Of a DNA stretch of 61,922 bases, positions 44,379-53,944 are shown piece after piece; position 1 is the stretch's first letter, and every line of letters begins with the position of its first letter. This stretch comes from an uncultured Clostridia bacterium (lineage in GTDB: Bacteria; Bacillota; Clostridia; TANB77; CAG-508). The position numbers and the translations under genes are program-made. The DNA lies in NCBI GenBank assembly GCA_948530865.1, contig CAOTKV010000009.1, positions 1 through 61,922 of the forward strand, read 5' to 3'. The notes below the pieces were generated by a model. The model was not told where the DNA came from and ran no database searches. It worked only from the letters and a program-made list of their open reading frames with translations.

Positions 44379-44573
44379 TTATAAATTAAACACCGTCCTA
44401 ACTGTATCAAAAAGTGTACTAATTTCTTTAACAACTATTGTTAAAACAATCACCATTCCTGCTAAAGATGTCATCATGGCTTGATCGTCACGTCCAGCTT
44501 TTGTTAAAATTTGGTGCAACACAGCAATCAAAATTCCAACACCTGCAATCTTTAATAATAAATCAATATTCAT
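44379..44573 (-). CDS. spoIIIAC: Stage III sporulation protein AC
   Basis: A 64-residue protein with two membrane helices and the typical LKIAGVGILIAVLHQIL and KAGRDDQAMMTSLAGMV blocks. Homologous to SpoIIIAD. GGAGG lies 4 nt upstream of the ATG. Confidence 0.95.
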   Translation of the reverse strand: MNIDLLLKIAGVGILIAVLHQILTKAGRDDQAMMTSLAGMVIVLTIVVKEISTLFDTVRTVFNL

Positions 44574-44586
44574 ATATCCTCCAAAT

Positions 44587-45087
44587 TCAAATTAATATTA
44601 TACTAATTCCAATACCTAATATTACTCCCATTGTTTTATACAATTTAGAATTCTTATTTTTTTCAATTTCTGCATCTTTTATTTGTTTATTTATTAATTC
44701 AAGACCTAATTCAATTTCACTAAGTTGTCCTTCTATATCAGTTTTGCCTAATAACTTTCCCATCATTTTAGTTACATTTCTATCTTCTTCATTAAAATAT
44801 TTATTTTCATCAATACCAGTGCACCATGCCTTATAAATATTTCTTTTTTCTTTTGACGTGTAAAAAAATACATTATTTTCATTTTTATAAATTACATTTG
44901 AAATTTCTTCAAAAATATTTTTTATTGGTTCATATGTAAATTTTAATTTACTTTCAAACATAACTAATGCATTTTGAAATTTAGACAATTCTAAAACTCT
45001 GTTTTCAAAGGTTTTACTTTTTAAGAATCCTATATATGAGCATATAATTATTATGGTAATTAAACATGTGTCTTTGATGAAAATCAT
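44587..45087 (-). CDS. spoIIIAB: Stage III sporulation protein AB
   Basis: 166 residues: one N-terminal membrane helix (about 8-22), an alpha-helical domain of GspF-like type (RVLELSKFQNALVMFESKL and LIEGQLSEIELGLELIN-like region), and a C-terminal membrane helix ending GIGISIILI. I start at ATG 45087 because AGGAGG lies 4 nt upstream; the frame continues further up but through repeat sequence. The 89-nt gap to spoIIIAA holds a palindromic repeat. Confidence 0.92.
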   Translation of the reverse strand: MIFIKDTCLITIIIICSYIGFLKSKTFENRVLELSKFQNALVMFESKLKFTYEPIKNIFEEISNVIYKNENNVFFYTSKEKRNIYKAWCTGIDENKYFNEEDRNVTKMMGKLLGKTDIEGQLSEIELGLELINKQIKDAEIEKNKNSKLYKTMGVILGIGISIILI

Positions 45088-45104
45088 AAATCCTCCTAAA
45101 TTGC

Positions 45105-45188
45105 TATTTGTGTGAGTAATTTTTTTGCACATTTTTATTGAAACTTTGTAGAATAATATAATATTAATCAAAATTACTAACACAAATA
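45105..45188. repeat. Palindromic repeat, copy 2, inside the spoIIIA operon
   Basis: Terminal inverted repeats TATTTGTGTGAGTAATTTT and AAAATTACTAACACAAATA. It aligns with the reverse complement of 18353-18450. Its right arm covers the last four codons and the TAG of spoIIIAA (45177-45188), so the element supplies the C-terminal YLC and stop. It separates spoIIIAA from spoIIIAB, which are usually adjacent or overlapping. Confidence 0.7.
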
Positions 45189-46073
45189 ATAATTTTTCTC
45201 TTTTAAATAATAAACTTCTTTTATCTTTTTTCTATCTAAAAAAATCAAACATTCAAAACAATGTTTATTAAGTAATGATTTTAAAACAGGATTTAAAGAA
45301 ATATCTTCAAAATTACTTCCATGTGCTGTAAAAATTCCCTTACAACCTGAACATAATGCATAATTTATTGCATAAACATCTTCTTCAATTCCAATTTCAT
45401 CTGCTATAATTACTTTAGGTGCCATTGAACGCACAAGTATTTTCATTCCTTCTGATTTTGAAATATTTTCTATAATATCAGTTCTCATTCCTACATTATT
45501 TTGTGGAACACCTTTATATAAACTAGCTATTTCACTTCTTTCATCTATTATTCCTACATCAACTCCATCGAAATTATTATTTCCAGTTGATAGCAATCTT
45601 GCAACATCTCTTAGAATTGTTGTTTTTCCATAACCTGGTGGAGAAACTATAAGTGTATTTAATACTTTATTATCTTTTAAAACATATTGTAATACTTGAT
45701 TACCTGCTCCAATAACTTGTCTTGCAATTCTAAAATTAAAACTATTTATATACTTTATATTTATAACTTTATTGTTTTCTATTACACATGATCCTACAAT
45801 TCCAACTCTATGTCCACCTTGCAAGGTAATAAATCCTGCTGATATTTGTTTTTGATAGGAATATATAGAATTTTCACAAATTAATTGCATTATTGTTAGC
45901 ATGTCTTCTGAAGTTGGAATATATTTGATTACAATTTCTTCTTCACTAAATTTAAAAATAATAGGATTTTGCACACGTATTCTTATTTCTTCTAAGTTAT
46001 CTTTTTTTTCTTTAATTTGTTCATATAAAATATTCTTAAGTTTATCAGGAAAAAATTCTATTATTTTTTTCAT
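45177..46073 (-). CDS. spoIIIAA: Stage III sporulation protein AA (ATPase)
   Basis: A secretion-type ATPase thought to power the mother cell-forespore channel. 298 residues: an N-terminal domain (NLEEIRIRVQNPI), the conserved SAGFITLQGGHRVGIVGSCV block, Walker A SPPGYGKTT (144-152), Walker B-like KVIIADEIG and a C-terminal YAINYALCSGCKGIFTAHG block. First gene of the operon, expected to be under sigma-E control in the mother cell, though I cannot point to a convincing sigma-E promoter upstream. The last residues and stop derive from the repeat at 45105-45188. Confidence 0.95.
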   Translation of the reverse strand: MKKIIEFFPDKLKNILYEQIKEKKDNLEEIRIRVQNPIIFKFSEEEIVIKYIPTSEDMLTIMQLICENSIYSYQKQISAGFITLQGGHRVGIVGSCVIENNKVINIKYINSFNFRIARQVIGAGNQVLQYVLKDNKVLNTLIVSPPGYGKTTILRDVARLLSTGNNNFDGVDVGIIDERSEIASLYKGVPQNNVGMRTDIIENISKSEGMKILVRSMAPKVIIADEIGIEEDVYAINYALCSGCKGIFTAHGSNFEDISLNPVLKSLLNKHCFECLIFLDRKKIKEVYYLKEKNYYLC

Positions 46074-46130
46074 GTATTCCTCTTTTCTATACTATTAGTA
46101 ATATATATTCACAAAAAAATTTTTTAGAAC

Positions 46131-46168
46131 AAAAAAAGAAGATAAAATATATAAATTTTATCTTCTTT
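46131..46168 (-). terminator. Terminator after the gene at 46175
   Basis: A perfect 14-bp stem (46135-46148 with 46155-46168), followed on the minus strand by a T-run. It separates the 654-residue protein gene from the spoIIIA operon. Confidence 0.8.
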
Positions 46169-46174
46169 AAATTA

Positions 46175-48139
46175 CTATTTTTCTTCATCTTGTATTTTTT
46201 CTTTATCATCTGGCCATGTTAATTCATTTCTTACAGCTTTACCCATACTCATATTATCCCATTTCATTGCAATAATTCCAAGCTCTGTTCCTGGTATTTT
46301 AGGCAATACCTCATCTTTAAATTTCTTTAATTGATCTCTTTCAAAATATATATGTACATCATTTCTATTATTTTGATTTCTTTGCTTAGCTGGCACTGGT
46401 TCAATATAACTTGATACTTCTGCTTTTTTAAATTCTTCTAAAATTGGTATTAAATTTCTTTTAGCAGGAACTGTTATATAACACATTACATCTTGTAGTT
46501 CTTCTTTTGAGCTTCCAACTAATTCTAATTCGTCTTTTACTCTAGCTAAAGCATCATAAAGCATTTTTTTCTTTTTCTTATAAGTTTGATTTGCACTTCC
46601 AAAACAATTATACCCAAGTGATACATTATAATACATTCCATTTCCAGAAGCAGAAACATAATCTTTTATAGATTCATTTTGTAATTTATCATATACAGAA
46701 TTTAAAATAAATCCTGGAAATGTTCCAATATTTTCATCTGTATGCCAATTATAACTATTGTAATTAAATTCTACACTTTCTCTAGCTACTTTAAAAATAT
46801 CTTTATCTTCTTCAGATGCAGCTATCATTATTCCACCATCACGGTTTTCTTGGCAATCTGGAAATGCTGCATAACTAACCCCCATTGTATTTGCTTTTTT
46901 TATAATTTCCCAAGCAGTTGTGTAATCTACAGCATTATATACTATACCTTCTTTTTGAAGATTTTCTTCTGTATCTAATAATCCTTTTGCTCTTGCAACT
47001 TTCTTTTGAAAATCTAATATGTTTACAAATCTACTTCCTTTTGAAGTTAAATCGTGTTCTATTATATATATTTCTTTTTTTATGTCTTCATCTGTATAAG
47101 ATTTATATTTCTCTAATTCTTCTTTTTCTTTTCTCTCTGCTTCTAATTTTGCATCTTCTTCTTTTCTTTTTGCTTCTTCTTTCTGCTTCTTTTGTTCTAA
47201 TACTGTTGGTTGAATAAATACCATTTTATTCATATATGATTTAAAATTTACAAATTCTTTTAAAAATTCAAAAGATTTGCTTTCTTTATCATTACTATCA
47301 AATAATTGTCTTATTGAAAAATCATCTATCATTCTTACATTTGCCATTTGCTCATTTAATTTTTTGGCCGTACTATCTATATTGCTAAATAACCACTTAT
47401 TATATTCATTATATGCTTCTTCATGTAATGATAAATTTTCATATTGTTTTGCTGCTTTTTTTGCATCTTCAAAAAACATTTTTGAAAATATTTTTTGTCT
47501 TGTTGGTGATAAATCTTTAAATGGATTTGTCTTAACATCACCTTTATTTAGTAAATACATTAATTCTAACATTTTTATTCTATATTCTGATTCCATAGAA
47601 ATACTATTAAATTTTTGTCTTTGAACTTTTGTTAAAATTGGCTTATTATTCAAATCACTTTCAGCAACTTTTTTCTGAACTTTAGATATAAAAGAAATAT
47701 ATAAATCTAAAGTTTCTTTTCTAATTCCATTATTTTCAACAGATTTTTCAAACATCTCATCCATTATTTTATTTTGATGTTTAAGTTCACTAATTGTATA
47801 TTCTCCATCTGCTAATCTTTTATCTTCTTCATATTGTTCTTTTAATGAATTAAATACATCAACAACTTCTGGATCATCTTCATTATTAGTATGTTCTAAT
47901 AGTTCTGTTAATAAAGTAATTTGTTTTTCAAGAGATTCTCCTACATCTGGTAAAACTTCTTTTATATATGAAACATCTGCTTCAAATAATTGAATTGAAC
48001 CATATATACTTTCTTCAAAACTCTTTTCCTCATCTTGTGTAATAAAAGTTGTATCTAATTCTGATCTAATTCCTTCTCTTTTCTCAAATTCATCATTTTT
48101 ATTTTCTTCGAATCCAAATAAAGATCTCCAAAATCCCAT
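46175..48139 (-). CDS. Uncharacterised 654-residue cytoplasmic protein
   Basis: I do not recognise a family. No signal peptide or membrane segment. The N-terminal 300 residues are acidic and helical; a Lys/Glu coiled coil follows (about 300-350, EAKRKEEDAKLEAERKEKEEL), and the C-terminal half looks folded, with WHTDENIGTFPGFILNSVYDK and a segment ending KFKDEVLPKIPGTELGIIAMKWDNM. GGAGGT precedes the ATG. It lies next to a DUF600/YezG-like gene and may function with it, but nothing in the sequence proves that. Confidence 0.7.
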   Translation of the reverse strand: MGFWRSLFGFEENKNDEFEKREGIRSELDTTFITQDEEKSFEESIYGSIQLFEADVSYIKEVLPDVGESLEKQITLLTELLEHTNNEDDPEVVDVFNSLKEQYEEDKRLADGEYTISELKHQNKIMDEMFEKSVENNGIRKETLDLYISFISKVQKKVAESDLNNKPILTKVQRQKFNSISMESEYRIKMLELMYLLNKGDVKTNPFKDLSPTRQKIFSKMFFEDAKKAAKQYENLSLHEEAYNEYNKWLFSNIDSTAKKLNEQMANVRMIDDFSIRQLFDSNDKESKSFEFLKEFVNFKSYMNKMVFIQPTVLEQKKQKEEAKRKEEDAKLEAERKEKEELEKYKSYTDEDIKKEIYIIEHDLTSKGSRFVNILDFQKKVARAKGLLDTEENLQKEGIVYNAVDYTTAWEIIKKANTMGVSYAAFPDCQENRDGGIMIAASEEDKDIFKVARESVEFNYNSYNWHTDENIGTFPGFILNSVYDKLQNESIKDYVSASGNGMYYNVSLGYNCFGSANQTYKKKKKMLYDALARVKDELELVGSSKEELQDVMCYITVPAKRNLIPILEEFKKAEVSSYIEPVPAKQRNQNNRNDVHIYFERDQLKKFKDEVLPKIPGTELGIIAMKWDNMSMGKAVRNELTWPDDKEKIQDEEK

Positions 48140-48245
48140 TTTATACCTCCAAATTTAAACTCCGCTTAGTATTATATCATAATTTTTTAAATTTGTCATT
48201 ATTTATGTAAACTTTTTATATGTGGAAATAATATTTTCTAACAAA

Positions 48246-48286
48246 GCAAAAAAGCATAAATTGCTAAATTAACAATTTATGCTTTT
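48246..48286 (-). terminator. Terminator of the DUF600-like gene
   Basis: A perfect 14-bp stem AAAAGCATAAATTG/CAATTTATGCTTTT with a 9-nt loop, followed on the minus strand by T. Ends the glycolytic gene run on its left side. Confidence 0.8.
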
Positions 48287-48290
48287 ACTT

Positions 48291-49043
48291 TTATTTTTTC
48301 ATTTTTAGAATTTGATTTGTATAACCAATTTCTTCTTCTTCATCTATAATGATATCTTCTATTTTATTTTTTTTCTTAAATAAACCATTTTTCTTTTTTT
48401 CTTTAGGAGTTTGTGAATCTGGTGCTTTAGATTGTGCAATTGCTTCTTCAACAGATAATGTTTTTTCAAAATCTATGATATTTTTCACTGGCTGTTTATA
48501 TATAGATTCTTCATAAATATCCTTTTTTTCTGGAACTTGATAACTTTGATATTCCTTATATGCTTGAATAATCTTTTTATCTTTTCTTCCTAATAATTCA
48601 AAACCTTCTTGCAAATTATTATATCTCCAAATAACATGACGTTCATAAGAATCAAATGGAGATTCTGTTAAATCTTCATAATCAAACTCAATCTTAAATT
48701 TAAAATTCTCTATCGAAATATTTATACTACTCCAAACTCTTCTTTTGGCATTAACAAAACGTTCATGTAAAAGTTTTATTGAATTGTATACATCACTGAT
48801 TAACTTTGAATATTGTTCATCATCAATATTAAAAATGCTAGGTATTTCATAACCATTAACAAATTTCTTTTTTATAATTCCTTTAGGTAAATAGTAAAAA
48901 TACATTTCACCTACAGACTTCTGATTTGGTACATTTATAACAGAAGCATATAAATATATTTTTTCCCACTTTTCTGGAATTATATAGAACAATTTCTTTT
49001 GTATATCAGCATATAATAATTTTTCTTCTGGTAAATTTATCAT
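48291..49043 (-). CDS. DUF600/YezG-like protein
   Basis: 250 residues. The first 155 resemble the DUF600 (YezG) immunity-protein family: LYADIQKKLFYIIPEKWEKIYLYA, MYFYYLPKG, then FKIEFDYEDL and YERHVIWRYNNL, in that order. A 95-residue Lys/Glu-rich tail with KKKNGLFKKKNK is extra and probably disordered. In other bacteria YezG neutralises the toxin YeeF; no toxin gene with a LXG or similar secretion domain is adjacent here. It lies 24 nt downstream of gpmI and may be cotranscribed with the glycolytic genes. Confidence 0.7.
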   Translation of the reverse strand: MINLPEEKLLYADIQKKLFYIIPEKWEKIYLYASVINVPNQKSVGEMYFYYLPKGIIKKKFVNGYEIPSIFNIDDEQYSKLISDVYNSIKLLHERFVNAKRRVWSSINISIENFKFKIEFDYEDLTESPFDSYERHVIWRYNNLQEGFELLGRKDKKIIQAYKEYQSYQVPEKKDIYEESIYKQPVKNIIDFEKTLSVEEAIAQSKAPDSQTPKEKKKNGLFKKKNKIEDIIIDEEEEIGYTNQILKMKK

Positions 49044-49067
49044 AAATTTTCTCCTAAAGTTTAATGA

Positions 49068-50600
49068 TTAATTCTCTAGTAAGCTTTCTCCTGTCATTTC
49101 ATCAGGTTTTTCTAAGCCCATAAAATCTAACATTGTTGGTGCAAGATCTGCAAGACGTCCTTCTTTTATTTTCTTATTTGCTGGTAATCCTACTATTGCT
49201 AAAGGTACTGGATTTGTAGTATGTGCTGTTTGTGGCTCACCTGTTTTGTAATCAACCATTTGCTCACAATTTCCATGATCTGCAGTAATTAATAAAACTC
49301 CATTTACTTCATTTATAGCTTCTACAACTTTTCCTACACATTCATCAATTGCTTCTAATGCTTTTATTGCTGCATCAACACTTCCTGTATGACCTACCAT
49401 ATCTGGATTAGCAAAGTTTAAGATAATTGAATCATATTTTTCTGATCTAATTGCTTCTACTACTTTTTCTGTTACTTCATATGCACTCATTTCTGGTTTT
49501 AAATCATATGTTTCAACTTTTGGTGATGGAACTAAAATTCTATCTTCACCAGCATATTGTTCTTCTTTTCCACCATTAAAGAAAAATGTAACATGTGCAT
49601 ATTTCTCTGTCTCTGCAATTCTTAATTGCTTTAATCCTTTATTACTTATATATTCTCCAAATGTATTTTTTAATTCTTCTTTTCTATAAGCAACTTCCAC
49701 ATTTGGCATTGTTTCATCATATGAAGTCATACATACAAAATAAGGATCTAATTTTTTGGTTTCAAATCCATCAAACTCTTTATCTACAATACTTCTTGTA
49801 ATTTCTCTTGCTCTATCAGGTCTAAAGTTGAAAAAGATAACTGAATCACCATCTTCTAATTTTGCAACTGGTTCTCCATTTTTATTTGTAATAACTGTTG
49901 GTTTAACAAATTCATCAAAAACTTCTTTTTGATAAGATTCTTCAATTGCAGATACTGCAGATATTGCTTTTTCTCCTTCACCATTTACAATAGCATTGTA
50001 GGCTTGACTTACTCTTTCCCATCTTTTATCTCTATCCATAGCATAAAAACGTCCTGATATAGTTGCTATTTGACCAATACCTTTTTCTTTCATTTTTTCT
50101 TCTAGTTCAGTAATATATCCTTCTCCTGAAGCTGGTGGAGTATCTCTTCCATCCATAAAACAATGAACAAAAACATTTTCAAAATCTTTTCTTTTTGCCA
50201 TTTCAAGTAAAGCATATAAATGACGGTTATGACTATGAACACCTCCATCAGATAATAGTCCCATAATATGCAATTTAGAATTATTCTTCTTACAATTTTC
50301 AATAGCTTTTACAAATTCTGGAACACTGAAGAAATCTCCATCTTCAATCGCTTTAGTTATTTTGGCTAAATCTTGATATACTATTCTTCCAGCCCCAATA
50401 TTTGTATGACCAACTTCTGAATTTCCCATTTGACCATCAGGTAATCCAACTGCTAATCCACTTGTGTGAACTATTGTGTTTGGATTTTTTGTTAAAATTT
50501 CGTTTAAGTTTGGTGTATTAGCTAATTTTACTGCATTACCTTCTTTTTGTTCATTAATTCCAAATCCGTCTAATATCATTAACATTGTTAATTTACTCAT
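49068..50600 (-). CDS. gpmI: 2,3-bisphosphoglycerate-independent phosphoglycerate mutase
   Basis: Interconverts 3- and 2-phosphoglycerate using two Mn ions; the form common in spore formers, where its acid sensitivity matters in the forespore. 510 residues of the alkaline phosphatase superfamily: MILDGFGIN (metal Asp), MGNSEVGHTNIGAG (catalytic Ser), HCFMDGRDTPP, FFNFRPDRAREI, and the second metal set in NFANPDMVGHTG and LITADHGNCEQM. GGGAA precedes the ATG. It lies 29 nt after tpiA. Confidence 0.98.
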   Translation of the reverse strand: MSKLTMLMILDGFGINEQKEGNAVKLANTPNLNEILTKNPNTIVHTSGLAVGLPDGQMGNSEVGHTNIGAGRIVYQDLAKITKAIEDGDFFSVPEFVKAIENCKKNNSKLHIMGLLSDGGVHSHNRHLYALLEMAKRKDFENVFVHCFMDGRDTPPASGEGYITELEEKMKEKGIGQIATISGRFYAMDRDKRWERVSQAYNAIVNGEGEKAISAVSAIEESYQKEVFDEFVKPTVITNKNGEPVAKLEDGDSVIFFNFRPDRAREITRSIVDKEFDGFETKKLDPYFVCMTSYDETMPNVEVAYRKEELKNTFGEYISNKGLKQLRIAETEKYAHVTFFFNGGKEEQYAGEDRILVPSPKVETYDLKPEMSAYEVTEKVVEAIRSEKYDSIILNFANPDMVGHTGSVDAAIKALEAIDECVGKVVEAINEVNGVLLITADHGNCEQMVDYKTGEPQTAHTTNPVPLAIVGLPANKKIKEGRLADLAPTMLDFMGLEKPDEMTGESLLEN

Positions 50601-50629
50601 TTTTTGTTACACTTCCCTTTCTTTAATCA

Positions 50630-51382
50630 CTATGCATCATAATTTACTATTTTACTAAATTCGTCTGGTTTTAAACTTGCTCCACCAACTAATCCTCCAT
50701 CAATATCTGAGGTAGAAAATAATTCTTTTGCATTTGAAGATTTTACACTTCCACCATATTGAATAATAACTTCTTCAGCAACATCATCACCATATAGTCT
50801 CTTAATTTCAGCCCTAATTGCTTTAATTGAATTATTAGCATCTTCTGAAGTTGCTGTTTTTCCAGTTCCTATAGCCCAAATTGGTTCATATGCAATTATT
50901 GTATTTTTAACTTGATCTGCTGTTAATCCTTCTAGTGCAAAACGTGTTTGTGATGTTATAATACTTTCTGTTTTTCCTGCTTCTCTTTGTTCTAATGTTT
51001 CTCCAACACAAACTATTGGTTTTAGTTCATTTTCGAAAGCAGCTTTTATTTTTTTATTAACAGTTTCATCTGTTTCATTAAAATATTGTCTTCTTTCTGA
51101 GTGACCTATAATTACATATTCAACTCCAATTGATTTTAACATTTTTCCTGATATTTCACCTGTATATGCTCCATTTTCTGCAAAATGCATATTTTGAGCA
51201 CCAATTTTAATATTTGTTCCTTGTGCATTCATTAAACAATAAAATAAATCTGTGTATGGTACACATAAAATAATTTCTGCTTTAGAATCTTTAACCATTG
51301 GTTCAAAAGATTGAATATATTCAATAGCTTCGTTAGGAAGCATATTCATTTTCCAATTTCCTGCAATTACTTTTCTTCTCAT
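50630..51382 (-). CDS. tpiA: Triosephosphate isomerase
   Basis: Interconverts dihydroxyacetone phosphate and glyceraldehyde 3-phosphate. 250 residues; catalytic Lys in GNWKMN, His in IIGHSERRQYF, Glu in AYEPIWAIGTGKTA, and the phosphate loop YGGSVKSSN. I start at ATG 51382 because AGGAGG lies 9 nt upstream; the longer frame runs back into the pgk stop region. Gap to pgk is 13 nt. Confidence 0.98.
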   Translation of the reverse strand: MRRKVIAGNWKMNMLPNEAIEYIQSFEPMVKDSKAEIILCVPYTDLFYCLMNAQGTNIKIGAQNMHFAENGAYTGEISGKMLKSIGVEYVIIGHSERRQYFNETDETVNKKIKAAFENELKPIVCVGETLEQREAGKTESIITSQTRFALEGLTADQVKNTIIAYEPIWAIGTGKTATSEDANNSIKAIRAEIKRLYGDDVAEEVIIQYGGSVKSSNAKELFSTSDIDGGLVGGASLKPDEFSKIVNYDA

Positions 51383-51395
51383 AAATTTAATCCTC

Positions 51396-52580
51396 CTATT
51401 TATCTTGTAATGCCTCAATTCCTGGTAGCTTTTTACCTTCTAAGAATTCTAGTGATGCTCCACCACCTGTTGAGATGTGTGTAAATTTTTCTGCAAGACC
51501 TGCTTTTTCAACAGCAGCTGCTGAATCTCCTCCACCAATTATTTTTATACAATCTACATCAGCTAATGCTTTTGCAATACTATTTGTTCCGATTGCAAAT
51601 TGATCAAATTCAAATAATCCAACTGGTCCATTCCAAATTACTGTTTTTGCATTTTGTAATTCTTTTGAATACATTTCTATTGTTTCTTGACCTATATCAA
51701 ATCCTTCCCAACCATCTGGAATTTCTGTATATTTAACTGTTTTACTTTCTGTGTCTGCTGAAAATTCTTTACCAACTTTTGTATCTACTGGTAACATGAA
51801 TTTTACACCTTTAGTTTTTGCTTTTTCCATAAGCTCTTTTGCTAACTCTAATTTATCTAATTCACAAATTGAATTTCCAACTTCATATCCCATTGATTTA
51901 AAGAATGTGTATGCCATAGCTCCACCAATCATTAAAACATCTACTTTTTCTAATAATGCATTTATAACACCTATTTTATCTGATACTTTCTTTCCACCTA
52001 AAATTGCCATGAATGGTCTTTCAGGATTCTCTAAAGCAGATCCTAAGAACTTTAATTCTTTTTCAATTAAAAATCCTGATACTGCTGGTAAAAAACTAGC
52101 AACACCTGTTGTTGAGCTATGAGCTCTATGTGCTGTACCAAAAGCATCATTTACAAAGATTTCAGCCATTGAAGCAAATTCTTTTGATAAATTTTCATCA
52201 TTTTTTTCTTCTCCAGCTTCATATCTAACATTTTCAAGAAGCATAACTTCTCCTGATTGTAAATTTGAAGCTAATGCTTTAGCATCTGGTCCTACAACAT
52301 CTTTAGCAAGTTTTACTTCTTTTCCTAATAATCTTGATAATTCTTCTGCAACTATATTCATTGAATATTCAGGTTTTACTTCTCCCTTTGGTCTTCCTAA
52401 GTGTGAGCAAAGAATAACTTTGCAATCATTTTCAAGTAAATATTGGATAGTTGGTAATGCTGCAACTATTCTTCTATTATCTGTAATCTTTCTGTTTTCA
52501 TCATATGGAACATTAAAATCACATCTAACTAATACTTTCTTTCCTTTTACATCAATATCTCTTACTGTTTTTTTACTCAT
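51396..52580 (-). CDS. pgk: Phosphoglycerate kinase
   Basis: Produces ATP and 3-phosphoglycerate from 1,3-bisphosphoglycerate. 394 residues with VLVRCDFNVPYDENRKITD, the CSHLGRPKG block, VNDAFGTAHRAHSS, ILGGKKVSDKI and the nucleotide-binding IGGGDSAAAVEKAG and STGGGASLEFLEGK motifs. GGAGG precedes the ATG by 8 nt. Two terminators lie between it and gapA, so it should have its own promoter, which I could not define clearly. Confidence 0.98.
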   Translation of the reverse strand: MSKKTVRDIDVKGKKVLVRCDFNVPYDENRKITDNRRIVAALPTIQYLLENDCKVILCSHLGRPKGEVKPEYSMNIVAEELSRLLGKEVKLAKDVVGPDAKALASNLQSGEVMLLENVRYEAGEEKNDENLSKEFASMAEIFVNDAFGTAHRAHSSTTGVASFLPAVSGFLIEKELKFLGSALENPERPFMAILGGKKVSDKIGVINALLEKVDVLMIGGAMAYTFFKSMGYEVGNSICELDKLELAKELMEKAKTKGVKFMLPVDTKVGKEFSADTESKTVKYTEIPDGWEGFDIGQETIEMYSKELQNAKTVIWNGPVGLFEFDQFAIGTNSIAKALADVDCIKIIGGGDSAAAVEKAGLAEKFTHISTGGGASLEFLEGKKLPGIEALQDK

Positions 52581-52690
52581 TAAAATATCCTCCTTTTAAT
52601 TTTGCTTTGCACGATTTTTGACAAAGACTTTGTTTTATAAATTTTTATTTATAACTTTTCATATTTTCATACAAGGCTATTCTATAACAA

Positions 52691-52717
52691 AAAAGAATAC
52701 TTTTCAAGTATTCTTTT
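52691..52717 (-). terminator. Second hairpin between gapA and pgk
   Basis: A perfect 12-bp stem AAAAGAATACTT/AAGTATTCTTTT with a 3-nt loop. On the minus strand it ends in T and acts as a backup terminator for gapA. Confidence 0.6.
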
Positions 52718-52752
52718 AACTATTTTTACCAATTTAGCAATTTCTATAACAC

Positions 52753-52786
52753 AAAAAGGTGATAGAAAAAATCTATCACCTTTTTT
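52753..52786 (-). terminator. Terminator of gapA
   Basis: A perfect 13-bp stem AAAAAGGTGATAG/CTATCACCTTTTT, 12 nt after the gapA stop. Its AT-rich flanks let it work in either direction. Confidence 0.85.
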
Positions 52787-52797
52787 ATAATTTATAA

Positions 52798-53817
52798 TTA
52801 GTTTAATTCTGCAAAGTATTTGATTGTTCTTACCATTTGGCTTGTGTAAGAATTTTCATTATCATACCAAGAAACTACTTGTACTTGATATAATCCATCT
52901 TCTACTTTTGTAACCATTGTTTGAGTAGCATCAAATAATGATCCATAAGTAATACCTATTATATCTGAAGAAACTAATGGTTCTTCTGTATATCCGAAAG
53001 ATGCACTAGAAGCCGCTTTCATAGCAGAATTGATTGATTCTGGTGTAACTTCTTCATTGCTTCTTACTGTTGCGATTAATATTGTTGTAGATCCTGTTGG
53101 AACTGGAACTCTTTGTGCAGATCCAATTAATTTTCCATTTAATTCTGGAATAACAAGACCTATTGCTTTAGCTGCTCCTGTTGAATTAGGAACAATATTT
53201 ACTGCTGCTGCTCTAGCTCTTCTTAAATCATTTTTTCTATGTGGTCCATCAAGTACCATTTGGTCTCCAGTATAAGCATGTACTGTTGTCATAATTCCTG
53301 ATTGGATTGGTGCATAATCATTTAATGCTTTAGCCATTGGTGCTAAACAATTTGTTGTACATGAAGCTGCTGATATAACAGTATCTGCTGGTGTTAAAAC
53401 ACCTTCATTAACTCCATAAACTACTGTTGGTAAGTCTTTTCCTGCTGGTGCAGAAATAACTACTTTTTTAGCTCCTGCTGTTATATGAGCTGATGCTTTT
53501 TCTTTTGATGTATAGAAACCTGTACATTCTAAAACAACATCAACACCAATTTCTCCCCATGGTAAGTTTGCAGCATCTTTTTCAGCATAAATTTTGATTG
53601 TTTTTCCATCAACTGTAATTGAATCTTCTCCTGCAACTACTGTATCTGCTTTTTCATATCTCTTTTGTGCTGAATCATATTTTAAAAGATGAGCTAACAT
53701 ATCAGGGCTTGTTAAGTCGTTGATTGCAACGATTTCATATCCTTCTGCTCCAAACATTTGTCTAAATGCAAGACGTCCTATACGTCCAAATCCATTTATA
53801 GCTACTTTTACTGACAT
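52798..53817 (-). CDS. gapA: Glyceraldehyde-3-phosphate dehydrogenase
   Basis: The NAD-dependent oxidative step of glycolysis. 339 residues: NGFGRIGRLAFRQM (NAD loop), catalytic Cys in SAASCTTNCLAPMAK, HAYTGDQMVLDGPHRKNDLRR, and the C-terminal SWYDNENSYTSQMVR. GGAGG lies 9 nt upstream of the ATG. It has its own promoter and two terminators, so it can be expressed apart from pgk-tpiA-gpmI; no cggR-type regulator gene is adjacent. Confidence 0.98.
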   Translation of the reverse strand: MSVKVAINGFGRIGRLAFRQMFGAEGYEIVAINDLTSPDMLAHLLKYDSAQKRYEKADTVVAGEDSITVDGKTIKIYAEKDAANLPWGEIGVDVVLECTGFYTSKEKASAHITAGAKKVVISAPAGKDLPTVVYGVNEGVLTPADTVISAASCTTNCLAPMAKALNDYAPIQSGIMTTVHAYTGDQMVLDGPHRKNDLRRARAAAVNIVPNSTGAAKAIGLVIPELNGKLIGSAQRVPVPTGSTTILIATVRSNEEVTPESINSAMKAASSASFGYTEEPLVSSDIIGITYGSLFDATQTMVTKVEDGLYQVQVVSWYDNENSYTSQMVRTIKYFAELN

Positions 53818-53893
53818 AATATAAATCCTCCATTCTGATACTCAACATATTTTTAAGTACCTTCTAATATTTTAGTCACTTTAGACCGAGATT

Positions 53894-53922
53894 ATTCTAT
53901 AATAATTATTTCGTTTTTTCAA
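53894..53922 (-). promoter_or_regulatory. Promoter of gapA
   Basis: Minus-strand TTGAAA (53917-53922), 17-nt spacer, TAGAAT (53894-53899). The leader of about 70 nt holds the direct repeat TCTAAAGTGACTAAAA, a possible regulatory site. Confidence 0.55.
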
Positions 53923-53944
53923 TAGTTTTTTCAAAATTAATAAA

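Noticed and set aside
46074..46130. Sigma-E promoter upstream of spoIIIAA
   Set aside because: GAATATA is present but no -10 element at the right spacing could be found by eye.
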